64,000 nucleotides of DNA from Rhizomicrobium sp. GTDB lineage: Bacteria; Pseudomonadota; Alphaproteobacteria; Micropepsales; Micropepsaceae. The notes under the pieces were generated by a model. That model saw nothing but the letters and a program-made list of their open reading frames with translations, was not told the origin of the DNA and ran no database searches. The position numbers were made by a program, and so were the translations under genes. Of this stretch, positions 46,500-57,136 are shown piece by piece. The stretch lies in contig JBBCGJ010000001.1 of the NCBI GenBank assembly GCA_037200985.1, positions 2,580,756 through 2,644,755 on the forward strand, written 5' to 3'. Positions within the stretch are counted from its first letter, which is position 1. Every line of letters starts with the position of its first letter.

Positions 46500-47713
46500 G
46501 CCGGCTTCGCGTCCAACCGGATGTCGCGCGCCTCGCGGCCGAACGCGGTCAGGATCGCGATGGCGACGGCGGCCGCCACCGCAACGCCGAACAGCGCCAG
46601 CGAATAGTTCTCGCCATGGCTGTCCGCGATCCTGGTCTGAAGCACCAGATTGTAGGACGCGATGAAATTGCCGAGCTGGTAGACCGTTCCCGGGAACGTG
46701 CCGCGCGCATCGGCCGGCGACAGCTCGTTCAGATGCGCCGGGATCACGCCCCAGGCGCCCTGCACGAAGAACTGCATCAGGAAAGCGCCCAGGGCGAGCA
46801 TCGCGGCGGTCTCGGAATAGGCCCACAGCCAGGCGACGGGAATCGACAGAAGCGACGCGACGATGATCGTGCGCCGCCGCCCGAAGCTCTGGCTCCACAG
46901 CCCGAATGTCCAGCCGCCGAGGATCGCGCCGATATTGTAGAGGATCGCGATATTGCCGGTCGTGTGGGTATCGAATTTGTGCTGCACCTGGAGGAAGGTC
47001 GGGTAGGCGTCCTGCGTGCCGTGACTGTAGAAGTTGAACGCGGTCATCAGGACGATGGCGTAGAGCGCCAGCTTCCAGTGCCGGCTGAGAACGCTGAGCA
47101 CCGTTCCGGTCCGCGCATGGTCGCGCGACCAGCCCGGCGATTCCGGGACGTGGCGGCGGATGTAAAGGATCAACAGCGCCGGCACGATGCCGATCAGGAA
47201 CATGCCGCGCCAATGCAGCACGTCGTAGAAGTTGCGATAGACGATGCTGGCCAGCAGGTATCCCGTCGGATAGCCCGATTGCAGCAGGCCCGAGACGAGG
47301 CCCCGCGCTTCCGGCTTGACTGTCTCCATGGTGAGCGAGGCGCCGGTACCCCATTCGCCGCCCATCGCGACGCCGAACAGGGCGCGGATGACGAGGAAGA
47401 CAATGAGGTTCGGCGAGAAGGCGGTCGCGAAGCCGAGCACCGAATAGAGCGCGACGTCCGCCATCAGGACGGGCCGCCGGCCGAAGCGGTCGGCGAGGCG
47501 CCCGAAGATGAATGCGCCCAGCGGTCGCAGGGCGAGGGTCAGCGTCGTCGCCCAGGCGATGTCCGCCTTGCCGGCGCCGAACTCATGCGCCACGTCCTTG
47601 ATGACGAAGACCATGAGGAAGAAATCGAAGGCATCCAGCGTCCAGCCGAGATAGCTGGCCGCGACGACGTGCTTCTGCGTCGAGGTCCAGCCCTTCAGTG
47701 CATCCAATGCCAT
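46496..47713 (-). CDS. MFS transporter (sialate/lactate:H+ symporter-like)
   Basis: 405 residues with 12 predicted helices. The N-terminus 'VVAASYLGWTLDAFDFFLMV' and loop 2-3 'GRLADRFGRRPVLMADVALY' are typical of the metabolite:H+ symporter group including sialic-acid and lactate/pyruvate carriers; 'ALFGVAMGGEWGTGASLTME' is a conserved helix-4/5 segment. The substrate cannot be assigned from neighbours. Its end overlaps the OmpA-like gene by 4 nt on the opposite strand. The 187-bp gap upstream shows no gene. Confidence 0.88.
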   Translation of the reverse strand: MALDALKGWTSTQKHVVAASYLGWTLDAFDFFLMVFVIKDVAHEFGAGKADIAWATTLTLALRPLGAFIFGRLADRFGRRPVLMADVALYSVLGFATAFSPNLIVFLVIRALFGVAMGGEWGTGASLTMETVKPEARGLVSGLLQSGYPTGYLLASIVYRNFYDVLHWRGMFLIGIVPALLILYIRRHVPESPGWSRDHARTGTVLSVLSRHWKLALYAIVLMTAFNFYSHGTQDAYPTFLQVQHKFDTHTTGNIAILYNIGAILGGWTFGLWSQSFGRRRTIIVASLLSIPVAWLWAYSETAAMLALGAFLMQFFVQGAWGVIPAHLNELSPADARGTFPGTVYQLGNFIASYNLVLQTRIADSHGENYSLALFGVAVAAAVAIAILTAFGREARDIRLDAKPA

Positions 47714-47900
47714 CGGTACGCATCCCGCTTGTTCCCGCCGGGTTCATATTGCACGAGATTGCCGGCGCTCGCGCCTGTTCTGTGAAGCAATATGTCCGTG
47801 TCCGCACCGTATTTTTCTGTTGCCGACGACGGGCGGGCTTTCACGGAAACGCGGCGAACCCGGTCACGCACGGGATTGCACCCCCATGTGCGACGACGCG

Positions 47901-49151
47901 TCAGGTGACCGGCGATTTCGCCGCGTCGGCGAGCCGGTCGATCTTCCGCAGCGGCGGGAAAAGCGCCATCCACGCCCCGACCACGGCCAGCGTGCCGATG
48001 CCGCCGATCACGACGGAGAGGATCGTGCCGAACCAGTCGGCGGTGATGCCGGATTCGAACTCGCCGAGCTCGTTGGAGGCGCCGATGAAGAGCATGCTGA
48101 CGGCGCTGACGCGGCCGCGCATCTCGTCGGGCGTGGCGTATTGGATGAGGGCCGAGCGCACGAAGACGCTGATCATGTCCGAGGCGCCGAGCACGGCCAG
48201 CGCCGCGAGCGAGACGAAGAAATTGGTCGACAGGCCGAACACGATGGTGGCGACGCCGAAGATCGCGACGGCGATGAACATGATCATGCCGGTGCGACGC
48301 TGGATCGGCCAGCGCGCCAGGCTGAACGCCGTCAGCGCGGCACCGACCGCCGGACCGCTGCGCAGCACGCCCAGCCCGATGGGCCCGACATGCAGGATGT
48401 CCTTCGCATAGACCGGCAGCAGCGCGGTGGCGCCGCCGAGCAGCACGGCGAAGAGATCGAGCGAAATCGCCCCCAGCACGACGGGACGACGGCGCACGAA
48501 ATCGATGCCCTCGCGCACGCGCTCGATCCCCGAGGCGCCCGTATCGACATGGGGCGGGCGCTGCCGCCCCCCGAGCGAAGCGGTGAGCAGCGAGGCGATC
48601 ACCATCAATACGAGGCTGACCGAGAAGGTCGCCGTCGGACCCAGCGCGAACAGGATACCGCCCAGCGCCGGACCGGCGATGGTCGCGGTGGTGAATACCG
48701 AGGACGACAGCGCGATGGCTCGCGGCAGCTTCTCCGGCGGGACGAGAAAGGGCAGCAGCGACTGCGATGCCGGGCCGTAGAAGCCGCGCGTCGCGCCGAA
48801 CAGGATCAGTACGGCGTAATAGGGCCATGCGACCTGCGGCGCGAACAGGACGAGGATGAGGAACAGGCCGGAACAGATGCTCTGCATCGCCTGCGTCGCG
48901 CTCAGCACCTTGCGCTGGTCGAAACGGTCGGCGATGTCGCCGGCCGGCAGCGTGAGGAGAAACATCGGGCCGAACTGGCACAGTCCGACGAGCCCGAGCG
49001 CGAAGGTCGAGTGCGTGATGTCGTAGACCTGCCAGCCGATCGCGACCGACTGTATCTGGAAGGCGATCGTCACGATGAACCGGACGGCGGCGAAGACATA
49101 GAAGTCGCGGTCGCGATAGACCGTGGGCGGGACGTCCGTCATGCCGGCCAT
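47901..49151 (-). CDS. MFS transporter (EntS/MFS_3-like efflux)
   Basis: 416 residues, 12 predicted helices. 'SVAIGWQVYDITHSTFALGL', 'LPAGDIADRFDQRKVL', 'GATRGFYGPASQSLLPFLVP' and 'ATPDEMRGRVSAVSMLFIGA' match the MFS_3 group of exporters such as EntS. An in-frame ATG 9 nt downstream is an alternative start. It is 22 nt downstream of a GNAT gene on the same strand. Confidence 0.9.
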   Translation of the reverse strand: MAGMTDVPPTVYRDRDFYVFAAVRFIVTIAFQIQSVAIGWQVYDITHSTFALGLVGLCQFGPMFLLTLPAGDIADRFDQRKVLSATQAMQSICSGLFLILVLFAPQVAWPYYAVLILFGATRGFYGPASQSLLPFLVPPEKLPRAIALSSSVFTTATIAGPALGGILFALGPTATFSVSLVLMVIASLLTASLGGRQRPPHVDTGASGIERVREGIDFVRRRPVVLGAISLDLFAVLLGGATALLPVYAKDILHVGPIGLGVLRSGPAVGAALTAFSLARWPIQRRTGMIMFIAVAIFGVATIVFGLSTNFFVSLAALAVLGASDMISVFVRSALIQYATPDEMRGRVSAVSMLFIGASNELGEFESGITADWFGTILSVVIGGIGTLAVVGAWMALFPPLRKIDRLADAAKSPVT

Positions 49152-49173
49152 GGAGCGCGATTGGGCGCGCGGG

Positions 49174-49719
49174 TCAAGCGACGGCGCGTCGCCGCTGCCA
49201 TTCGCCGCGCGCGATGCTCCAGATGTCGACCTCGAAATCCTTGCCGCCGGTGCGCAGCGTGCGCCGTTCGCCCTTCGTCTCGCCGATGCGCTGCGCGACC
49301 GCCTGCGAGCCCTTATTGTCGGGATCGATGCAGGAGATCATGCGGTCGACCGGCTGCGTCAGAAAGGCATAGTCCAACGCCGCGGCGGCCGCCTCGCTGG
49401 CATAGCCCTGGCCCCAATGGGGACGCCCCAGCGTCCAGCCCAGTTCCAGCGACGGCCAGCCTTCGGGATTGATGAGCCCGACGCGACCGAGGAGGACGCC
49501 GTCCGATTTGCGCTCCACCGCCCAGGTGCCGTAACCGCGCAAAGTCCAATGGCCCATCGTGCCGGCGAGCGCGCGCCAGGCGTCGTTGCGTTCCATCACG
49601 CCGCCGAGAAATTTCATCACCTCCGCGTCGGCATAGAACTGCGCGAGTGCGTCGAAGTCCTCGGCCCGCCATTCGCGCAGCGCGAGCCGCCCGGTCTCGA
49701 GGCGCGGAATCATGTTCAT
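49174..49719 (-). CDS. GNAT-family N-acetyltransferase (RimJ/RimL type)
   Basis: 181 residues. 'IPRLETGRLALREWRAEDFD' is the standard opening of RimJ/RimL-like enzymes, 'SLELGWTLGRPHWGQGYASE' holds the acetyl-CoA pyrophosphate loop, and 'DRMISCIDPDNKGSQAVAQR' is motif B. Substrate unknown. Followed by the MFS_3 transporter. Confidence 0.9.
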   Translation of the reverse strand: MNMIPRLETGRLALREWRAEDFDALAQFYADAEVMKFLGGVMERNDAWRALAGTMGHWTLRGYGTWAVERKSDGVLLGRVGLINPEGWPSLELGWTLGRPHWGQGYASEAAAAALDYAFLTQPVDRMISCIDPDNKGSQAVAQRIGETKGERRTLRTGGKDFEVDIWSIARGEWQRRRAVA

Positions 49720-49887
49720 CCTCCATTCACGGTGTTCGCATTTTCAGCGGCAACATCGGATTGCGCGACAGTCAGCGACAAAGATCGCGGAAACTGTACG
49801 CCCTGTCGAGCAGTTCATGCTTGCGCAAGGCGAGGGACAGATACGATTTCTTTGAATGGGCGCTGCCCGTAACCGATGGAGACGACC

Positions 49888-50157
49888 ATGATGATCAAAA
49901 CCAAATTACTCGCGACCGCCCTTGCGCTGTCGCTTGCCGCGCCGCTGGCGCTGATGCCCGCGGAAGCCGCGCCCCCGCGCGGCGGTGCGATGATGTCCGG
50001 CCATCACGATGTCTTCCACGACCGCAACCACCGGCCGCCCAATCGTTTCGAGCGCCGCACGCCCCAGCCGCGCGGCCATTATCGCTGGCGCGCCGGCGCC
50101 TGGAACTGGCGCAACGGCGTCTGGGTGTGGGCACCGGGCATCTGGATCCGATTCTGA
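49888..50157 (+). CDS. Small secreted YXWXXGXW-repeat protein
   Basis: 89 residues: signal peptide 'LATALALSLAAPLALMPAEA', a His/Arg/Pro-rich middle ('SGHHDVFHDRNHRPPNRFE'), and the C-terminal aromatic repeats 'HYRWRAGAWNWRNGVWVWAP', matching the YXWXXGXW-repeat family of small exported proteins. Start at 49888 has GGAG 8 nt upstream; an ATG at 49876 is the alternative. Role unknown. Confidence 0.75.
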   Translation: MMIKTKLLATALALSLAAPLALMPAEAAPPRGGAMMSGHHDVFHDRNHRPPNRFERRTPQPRGHYRWRAGAWNWRNGVWVWAPGIWIRF

Positions 50158-50279
50158 CTTCCGTACCCGCGAATCGCGCAATAGCAGATCGGGCCGCCGC
50201 GTCCAGTCGTGCTAATGCGGATAGAAGAACACGGAGCAGAATGAGAGATTCGCACCGTCGCGGGTGATTCCGTGATTTC

Positions 50280-50326
50280 GGGCCGCCTGCCGAGGCACTG
50301 CTTCAGGCATGGCGGCCCATTTCTTT
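50280..50326 (+). terminator. Candidate intrinsic terminator
   Basis: GGGCCGCC (50280-50287) pairs with GGCGGCCC (50311-50318), with TGCC/GGCA extending the stem inside, followed by ATTTCTTT. It would end plus-strand transcription from the small secreted-protein gene and lies 13 bp before the convergent DUF2141 stop. Confidence 0.5.
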
Positions 50327-50338
50327 GGGCGGCATCCG

Positions 50339-50752
50339 CTATCGCAGATGGACGGTGATGGTGTTGGCGCCCGGCCGCAATTCGAACTTGGTGGCGTCGA
50401 AAGGCGGCTCGCTGAGGGTGGGCGACGCGTCGTTCGAAAAACCGTATTTCTCGAGCGGCAGGCCGATCCAGTTCATGTCGAACTCGCCGTTGCGGTTGAA
50501 GTCCTGGAACAGCTTGACGGCATAGATGCCGGGCTTGACCGGCTTCAGCACGACGATCGTCTCGCCGGGCTTGGCCGGGACGATCGCGTCGATCGTGGCG
50601 TCGGCATCGCCCGAATAATTGTCCCTTGTGTAAAGCGCGACACGGACGTCGCCGCCGCGCGGGCTCACCTTTTCGACCTTGATCGTCAGCGTCGCGAGCG
50701 GGACGGGGACGGCCGCGAGCGCGAGTACGCCCGCAAGGAGGAGTCGAAGCAC
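50339..50752 (-). CDS. DUF2141-family exported protein
   Basis: 137 residues: signal peptide 'LRLLLAGVLALAAVPVPLA', then an Ig-like beta-domain with the family pattern 'GDVRVALYTRDNYSG', 'GIYAVKLFQDFNRNGEFDMN', 'IGLPLEKYGFSNDA' and 'PPFDATKFEL'. 'DFNRNGEFD' resembles a Ca-binding loop. It follows mdh by 23 nt. Role unknown. Confidence 0.85.
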   Translation of the reverse strand: MLRLLLAGVLALAAVPVPLATLTIKVEKVSPRGGDVRVALYTRDNYSGDADATIDAIVPAKPGETIVVLKPVKPGIYAVKLFQDFNRNGEFDMNWIGLPLEKYGFSNDASPTLSEPPFDATKFELRPGANTITVHLR

Positions 50753-50775
50753 CTGTCCGTCCTTTCCCCCGGGCG

Positions 50776-51822
<1,047 letters not shown>

Positions 51823-52989
51823 TCACGGAATTTGTGCCGCCGTTTCAACGGCTTTCGGCGCGGCCAAGCGGTTGAACAGGCGCTGGCCCGGCCGCTCTAT
51901 ATGGCGCCAGGTGAAGGCGGCCAACGCAACGACCGCGGCAAGCACCGCCAGCATCGCGAAATCGTCGCCCCGGCCCAGCGCCAGGATGGCGTTGCCGTCC
52001 GGTGTCTGGACCAGCCAGGTGCGTTGAAAGACAGGCTCCGCCATGTGAACCGCGGAGAACAGGAGCGCGAGCACCAGCGTGTGGACCATATAGATGGAAT
52101 AAGACCAGCGTCCGAGCGCCGCCGCGGGCGGCGTCGTCAGCGCGCGGGAGACGATCCCGCCCTCGCCGGCGAAGACCAGGACCGCGAGCGCGAAGAGGGG
52201 CGTCGCCAGGAATTCGCCGGCGCGGTCGCCGGGCACGAGGGTGAGAAAGCCGATGACGGCGGCAACCGCAACGAGTTCGGCAATCGTCCCCTTCAACCAT
52301 CTTGCAACGCCTTGCCGCCAGGCCTCGTACGCCAGGACGCCCGTGAAGAAGCCGAAGAGGCAGCGGAAGAAGCCCCAACCGAAGGTCTCGCGCATGCCGT
52401 AGCGCGAGAAACGCGCCAGCACGACGGCGCCGCCGGCCGCGAGCAGCAACGAAAGCGCGAAGCGGACCGTTCGTCCGCGCGCCGCGAAGCAGACCGCCGC
52501 GAAGACAAGATAGGTGTAGAATTCCGTGCTGATCGACCAGGCCGGACCGTTCCAGGTCTCGTAAGGATACAGGCCGAGCGATTGCACCAGGAACAGGTTC
52601 GTCAGGATCGCATAGGGCGAACGATCCGCGGTGAAGGCAGCGCGGTCTCCGGCCAGCGGATGTCCCTGCGCGATCGCGAGATGGCTCAGTTCCAGCGCGA
52701 CCAGCGCGGCCAGCATCGCAACATGAAGCGGCCAGAGACGGCCGATGCGGCGGATGGCGAAGGTCCTGATCTGCGGTCCCGAGGCCAGCGCGTCGCCATA
52801 GGCATGCGCGATCACGAAACCGGACAGCACGAAGAAAAAGTCGACGAACAGCCAGGCGTTGCGGATCAAGGGCTGCCAATAGAGAAAACCCCGCGCCTCG
52901 ATGTGGTGGGCGGCGACCAGGAGGGCGCAGATCCCGCGCCAGCCGTCCAGCGCGCGGAACCGCGCCGTCACATGAGCAGCCCCCGACAT
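51823..52989 (-). CDS. Acyltransferase 3 family membrane protein
   Basis: 388 residues, about ten predicted helices. The opening 'FRALDGWRGICALLVAAHHI' with its catalytic histidine, 'WLFVDFFFVLSGFVIAHAYG' and 'IRRIGRLWPLHVAMLAALVA' are the OafA/OpgC family core. Such enzymes acetylate or succinylate surface glycans. It has no SGNH domain, unlike the second copy at 59560-61488. It is 9 nt downstream of the copper-associated porin-like gene. Confidence 0.92.
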   Translation of the reverse strand: MSGAAHVTARFRALDGWRGICALLVAAHHIEARGFLYWQPLIRNAWLFVDFFFVLSGFVIAHAYGDALASGPQIRTFAIRRIGRLWPLHVAMLAALVALELSHLAIAQGHPLAGDRAAFTADRSPYAILTNLFLVQSLGLYPYETWNGPAWSISTEFYTYLVFAAVCFAARGRTVRFALSLLLAAGGAVVLARFSRYGMRETFGWGFFRCLFGFFTGVLAYEAWRQGVARWLKGTIAELVAVAAVIGFLTLVPGDRAGEFLATPLFALAVLVFAGEGGIVSRALTTPPAAALGRWSYSIYMVHTLVLALLFSAVHMAEPVFQRTWLVQTPDGNAILALGRGDDFAMLAVLAAVVALAAFTWRHIERPGQRLFNRLAAPKAVETAAQIP

Positions 52990-52998
52990 GCCTCCAGG

Positions 52999-54273
52999 CT
53001 ATTCCGCAATCGCGCGGAGGAACACCATGGCGCCGTGCGGCGAGCCGCCATAGGACGGCACGCCCGACGGCACGAAGTCGAAGCTGTAGGAACCGCCGAT
53101 GCCGAGTTTGAAATGATCGGCGACGCGCCAGTCGCGGATGACGCCGAGCGTGGCTTCGCCGGCCGTCCGGATCGCCGGCCCGGCGAACAATTCGCCGCTC
53201 TCGATGGATTCGGCGCGGACGAACAGCGTCCACAGATCGGCGGGCTTGTATTCCGCTTCGGCGAGGAAGCCGTTCTCTCCCACCCCGCCGGTCAGTTGCT
53301 TGCGCCCGAAGGCCAGCGTCGCGGCGACGGAGGACTCGTCGCCCAGCGGCGTCACATAGGTCGCGCTGGCCGTGTATCGCGTTTCGTTCGCCGTGGGTTC
53401 GAGCTGTTCGGGACTCTTGAGGAAACCCCAGGAGACCTGCAGCGACCAGTTCGCCGTCGGGTTCCAGCTCAGCCGCGCCGAGGTGCTGTCGAAGCGCGCG
53501 GAATCGAAATTGAAGCGGAACTGGTCCGGCTCGCGGCCGGTGAACTGCGAGACCTCCAGCTTCCAGTCGTCATGGACATAGCCGGCCGTCACCACGCCGA
53601 AGGTGATATGCGTGGAGTCGAGCCAGTGATGCGCGATGGGCGCCTGCGGAATGTCCTCGCTCGACGCGCGGTGCATGAAGGCGGCCGGCCCCAGCGCCGG
53701 CTCGCCGGGATAGCCGGCATAGACGAAGAGGCTGTCGGCATCGGTCAGCCGGTGGCTGTAGGAAGCCGAAAGCTCCATGAACAGGTCGTGCGGGTGCTGG
53801 CGGTCGACCAGCGGCGTCGTGCCGTTCGCCGTCTCTCCGGTTGCGAGCAGGAGGGGATAGCCGCTGCGCCCCAGGAACGGATCGGGGCTCAGCATGGCGC
53901 GCAGGTTCAGCGTGTCGCCGCTCGCGAAATCGCGCCGCGCTGCGGCCATGAACATGCCGGTGAGGAACGTCTGGTCGTCGCCCCGCGGCCCGCTCTGGGT
54001 GTCGTAGACGCCGATCAGCCGCGCGTGGAGCATGATCGCCCAGTCGTCGGCCATCAGGTGGATGCCGGCATGGCTCGCCGCATCCGGTTGCCAGCTCGTG
54101 CCGGAGGCATCGCGCGTCATCGGGTAGTTCCCGAGCGTGCCGGTCATCGCCATCCCGGGCATCTCCATGCCGGGCATCTCCATGCCGGGCATGTCCATTC
54201 CGGCCATGGAATTGTCCTGCGCGGCCGCCGGCGTGACGGCGCAGAGGGCTGACGCAAAAACAAAACGGCGCAT
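52999..54273 (-). CDS. Met-rich outer-membrane protein of the copper locus
   Basis: 424 residues. A signal peptide ('FVFASALCAVTPAAAQ') is followed at once by a methionine-rich string, 'MAGMDMPGMEMPGMEMPG', the type of Met motif that binds Cu(I) in PcoA/CopA/CopB proteins. The rest is beta-rich with alternating patterns ('AIMLHARLIGVYDTQSGPRG', 'WSLQVSWGFLKSPEQLEPTA', 'LWTLFVRAESIESGELFAGP') and suggests an outer-membrane barrel. It is divergent from csoR-copA across 72 bp, supporting a copper role. The barrel itself was not assigned to a named family. Confidence 0.75.
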   Translation of the reverse strand: MRRFVFASALCAVTPAAAQDNSMAGMDMPGMEMPGMEMPGMAMTGTLGNYPMTRDASGTSWQPDAASHAGIHLMADDWAIMLHARLIGVYDTQSGPRGDDQTFLTGMFMAAARRDFASGDTLNLRAMLSPDPFLGRSGYPLLLATGETANGTTPLVDRQHPHDLFMELSASYSHRLTDADSLFVYAGYPGEPALGPAAFMHRASSEDIPQAPIAHHWLDSTHITFGVVTAGYVHDDWKLEVSQFTGREPDQFRFNFDSARFDSTSARLSWNPTANWSLQVSWGFLKSPEQLEPTANETRYTASATYVTPLGDESSVAATLAFGRKQLTGGVGENGFLAEAEYKPADLWTLFVRAESIESGELFAGPAIRTAGEATLGVIRDWRVADHFKLGIGGSYSFDFVPSGVPSYGGSPHGAMVFLRAIAE

Positions 54274-54296
54274 TTGAAATCTCCAGACCGGGCGGC

Positions 54297-54340
54297 TTGC
54301 GATTGTGAGCGCCGGACCCTATTATACCCCTATGGGGTAT
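54297..54340 (+). promoter_or_regulatory. csoR-copA promoter with overlapping CsoR-type operator
   Basis: TTGCGA (54297-54302) lies 17 bp before TATTAT (54320-54325). The dyad ATACCCC-TAT-GGGGTAT (54324-54340) covers the end of the -10 and the expected start of transcription and stops 5 bp before the csoR ATG. G/C-tract dyads of this form are bound by CsoR/RcnR repressors. Copper binding by CsoR would free the promoter. Confidence 0.75.
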
Positions 54341-54345
54341 GCAAG

Positions 54346-54630
54346 ATGACGACGAAGAAAACCAAGCACGATCCGGCGCTGGCGGCCCGCCTCGCCCGTA
54401 TCGAGGGCCAGGTGCGCGGCATCGCGCGCATGGTCGAGGAAGAACGCTACTGCATCGACATCCTGACCCAGATGCAGGCGGTCAAGTCGGCGCTGAAGCG
54501 CGTCGAGGAGCACATCCTGAAGGAGCATGCGGCGCATTGCGTGGCGCATGCGATCAAAAGCGGCGACGCCGAGGACCAGACGAAGAAGTTCAACGAACTC
54601 GTGGAGCTGTTCAGCAGATATGGCGGATAA
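54346..54630 (+). CDS. csoR: CsoR-type copper-sensing repressor
   Basis: 94 residues, all-helical CsoR/RcnR/FrmR family. The Cu(I) ligands C36 ('[14 protein letters not shown]'), H61 and C65 ('[11 protein letters not shown]') sit at the same numbers as in M. tuberculosis CsoR, so copper is the likely signal rather than Ni/Co or formaldehyde. '[18 protein letters not shown]' is the DNA-contact helix. The start at 54346 follows the operator dyad. It overlaps copA by 11 nt. Confidence 0.93.
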   Translation: MTTKKTKHDPALAARLARIEGQVRGIARMVEEERYCIDILTQMQAVKSALKRVEEHILKEHAAHCVAHAIKSGDAEDQTKKFNELVELFSRYGG

Positions 54631-56926
54631 CGAAATGCCTGTGCGCGATCCGGTCTGCGGCATGACCGTCGATCCGAAAACGGCCAAACACCGCGCGGAC
54701 CATCAGGGCCAGGAATACGTGTTCTGCAGCGCGGGCTGCCGCGACAAATTCGTGGCCGATCCGGAGAAATATCTTGCGCCGAAGAGTACGGCGGCATCGC
54801 ACGATCATGCCGCGAAGGAAGGCACGATCTACACCTGCCCGATGCATCCGCAGATCAGGCAAGTCGGTCCGGGCTTCTGCCCGATCTGCGGCATGGCGCT
54901 GGAGCCGGTCAAGGTCACGGCAGACGACACGTCTCATCCCGAGCTGGACGACATGTGGCGGCGGTTCTGGATCGGCGGCGTGCTGACGGCGCCGGTGTTC
55001 GCATTGGCGATGGCCGAGGACCTCACCGATCTCGGCCGGTTCGTGTCGCCGCAGGCTTCGCAATGGATACAGTTCGCGCTGAGCACGCCGGTCGTGCTGT
55101 GGGCGGGCTGGCCGTTCTTCGTGCGCGGCTGGGCCTCGCTGGTCAACCGCTCGCTCAACATGTTTACGCTGATCGCGCTGGGCGTCGCCGCGGCCTATGG
55201 CTACAGTCTTGTCGGATTTCTGGCGCCCGGCCTCTTCCCCGACGCGGTGAAGATGGACGGCATCGTGCCGGTCTATTTCGAAGCGGCGGCGGTCATCACC
55301 GTTCTGGTCCTGCTCGGCCAGGTGCTCGAATTGCGCGCCCGGGCGCAGACCGGCGGCGCCATCCGCGCCCTGCTGAAGCTGACGCCGACCCACGCCAGGC
55401 GCCTGACCGCCACCGGCGAAGAGGACATCCCGCTCGCCGATGTGCGCGAGGGCGACCGCCTGCGCGTGCGGCCGGGCGAGCGCGTGCCGGTGGACGGCGC
55501 GGTGCTGGACGGCGCGAGCGCGGTCGACGAATCCATGGTCACGGGAGAATCCGTTCCGGTCGAGAAACAGACCGGCGCCAAGCTGATCGGCGGCACGGTC
55601 AACGGCACAGGCACGCTCGTCATGCGCGCCGACAAGGTCGGCGCCGACACCGTTCTGGCGCGCATCGTCGCCATGGTGTCCGAGGCACAGCGCAGCCGCG
55701 CGCCGATCCAGCGCCTGGCGGACCAGGTCTCGGCGATCTTCGTGCCCGCGGTTCTGGCCGTCGCGGCGGCGGCGTTCGTCATATGGCTCGTCTTCGGACC
55801 GCAGCCGGCCTTCGCCCATGCGCTGATCGCGGCCGTGTCCGTTCTGATCATCGCCTGCCCCTGCGCACTCGGCCTGGCGACGCCGATGTCGATCATGGTG
55901 GGCGTCGGCAAGGGCGCTGCGGCCGGCGTCCTGATCCGTAACGCCGAGGCGCTGGAACGCTTCGAGCGCGTCGACGTCCTGGTCGTGGACAAGACCGGCA
56001 CGCTCACGGAAGGACACCCGCGGCTGATCGGCCTCGTGGCGGCCGACGGCTTCGACGAACAGGCGATGCTGGCCATCGCCGCCGCGTTGGAAAAGGCGAG
56101 CGAACATCCGCTCGCCGCGGCAATCCTGGCCGGCGCCTCGGCGCGCGGCATCGTTCCCAAGACGGCGGAGAATTTCCGCGCCGTCACCGGCAAGGGCGTG
56201 TCCGGCACGCTCGACGGCGCGGATGCCCTGGTCGGCACCGCCGATTTCCTCGCCGAGCGCGGCATCGATTGCGCCGGCCTCGCGGCCAAGGCGGAAGACT
56301 TCCGCCGCGACGGCGCCACGGCGATGTTCGTCGCCAGTGGCGGGCACGTCGCGGGACTGCTCGCCATCGCCGATCCGGTGAAGGCAACGACGCCGGCGGC
56401 GCTGGCCGCGCTGCGCGACGAGAACATCCGCGTGGTGATGGTCACCGGCGACAACCGCACGACGGCGATGGCGGTGGCGGGCAAGCTCGGCATCGCCGAT
56501 GTCGAGGCCGGGGTCCTGCCTGAGAAGAAGGGCGAGATCGTGCGCCGCCTGCGCGGCGAGGGCCATGTCGTCGCCATGGCGGGCGACGGCGTCAACGACG
56601 CGCCGGCGCTGGCGGCGGCCGATATCGGCGTCGCGATGGGCACCGGCACCGACGTCGCCATGCAGAGCGCCGGGATGACCCTGGTCAAGGGCGATCTCGC
56701 GGGCCTGGTGCGGGCGCGGCGGCTGAGCCGGGCGACGCTGCGCAACATCCGCCAGAATCTGGGGCTTGCCTTCGTCTACAACGTCATCGGGGTGCCGGTG
56801 GCGGCGGGGGTGCTCTATCCGTCCTATGGACTCCTGCTCAGCCCGATGATCGCGGCGGCGGCGATGAGCCTGAGCTCGGTATCGGTGATCGCCAACGCGC
56901 TACGCCTGCGGCGGGTCGTTCTCTAG
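54620..56926 (+). CDS. copA: Copper-exporting P1B-type ATPase CopA
   Basis: 768 residues. N-terminal YHS domain ('[11 protein letters not shown]' to '[19 protein letters not shown]', about 10-51), a heavy-metal-binding segment '[20 protein letters not shown]' (71-90), then eight helices and the catalytic domains: '[15 protein letters not shown]', ion-channel '[14 protein letters not shown]', phosphorylation '[12 protein letters not shown]', '[12 protein letters not shown]' and '[18 protein letters not shown]'. CPC plus the HP motif mark a Cu(I) pump. No HMA domain is present. An ATG at 54635 is an equally good start. Confidence 0.96.
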   Translation: MADNEMPVRDPVCGMTVDPKTAKHRADHQGQEYVFCSAGCRDKFVADPEKYLAPKSTAASHDHAAKEGTIYTCPMHPQIRQVGPGFCPICGMALEPVKVTADDTSHPELDDMWRRFWIGGVLTAPVFALAMAEDLTDLGRFVSPQASQWIQFALSTPVVLWAGWPFFVRGWASLVNRSLNMFTLIALGVAAAYGYSLVGFLAPGLFPDAVKMDGIVPVYFEAAAVITVLVLLGQVLELRARAQTGGAIRALLKLTPTHARRLTATGEEDIPLADVREGDRLRVRPGERVPVDGAVLDGASAVDESMVTGESVPVEKQTGAKLIGGTVNGTGTLVMRADKVGADTVLARIVAMVSEAQRSRAPIQRLADQVSAIFVPAVLAVAAAAFVIWLVFGPQPAFAHALIAAVSVLIIACPCALGLATPMSIMVGVGKGAAAGVLIRNAEALERFERVDVLVVDKTGTLTEGHPRLIGLVAADGFDEQAMLAIAAALEKASEHPLAAAILAGASARGIVPKTAENFRAVTGKGVSGTLDGADALVGTADFLAERGIDCAGLAAKAEDFRRDGATAMFVASGGHVAGLLAIADPVKATTPAALAALRDENIRVVMVTGDNRTTAMAVAGKLGIADVEAGVLPEKKGEIVRRLRGEGHVVAMAGDGVNDAPALAAADIGVAMGTGTDVAMQSAGMTLVKGDLAGLVRARRLSRATLRNIRQNLGLAFVYNVIGVPVAAGVLYPSYGLLLSPMIAAAAMSLSSVSVIANALRLRRVVL

Positions 56927-56960
56927 GATTCAAGCCTCCCGGATCGATTCAATTCCAGAC

Positions 56961-57034
56961 TGTCCCGCGAAAGCGGGAATCCCGTCTTGGCGGACCGCCC
57001 GGCCGCTGGATGCCCGCCTGTCCGGGCATGACAG
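56961..57034. repeat. Family-2 palindromic repeat, copy 2
   Basis: A 74-bp element with TGTCCCGCGAAAGCGGGAAT at the left and TGGATGCCCGCCTGTCCGGG then CATGACA at the right; each half is a hairpin. It matches the plan of 30630-30695. It lies 34 bp after the copA stop and may help end that transcript. Confidence 0.82.
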
Positions 57035-57078
57035 TCGTTTTTGAACGACGCGACGGGCACATTCACTGCACAAAGAAA

Positions 57079-57111
57079 AAGCCGGCCCATGCCTTGCGCA
57101 TCGGCCGGCTT
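57079..57111 (-). terminator. Intrinsic terminator of the HU gene
   Basis: On the minus strand AAGCCGGCC (57111-57103) pairs with GGCCGGCTT (57087-57079) across a 15-nt loop, followed by TTTCTTTG. It lies 26 bp after the HU stop. The other side also has a run of T after a short gap (57118-57123), so weak action on the plus strand is possible. Confidence 0.8.
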
Positions 57112-57136
57112 GATCTCTTTTTTCCGAAGAAACCGA

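Noticed and set aside
47820-49472. 550-codon open frame opposite the MFS and GNAT genes
   Set aside because: Low-complexity Arg/Gln/Asp composition typical of antisense frames.
51832-54252. 806-codon open frame opposite the acyltransferase and copper-locus genes
   Set aside because: Spans two real genes on the other strand and has no domain.
54611-56566. 651-codon minus-strand frame opposite copA
   Set aside because: Antisense of an unmistakable P-type ATPase.
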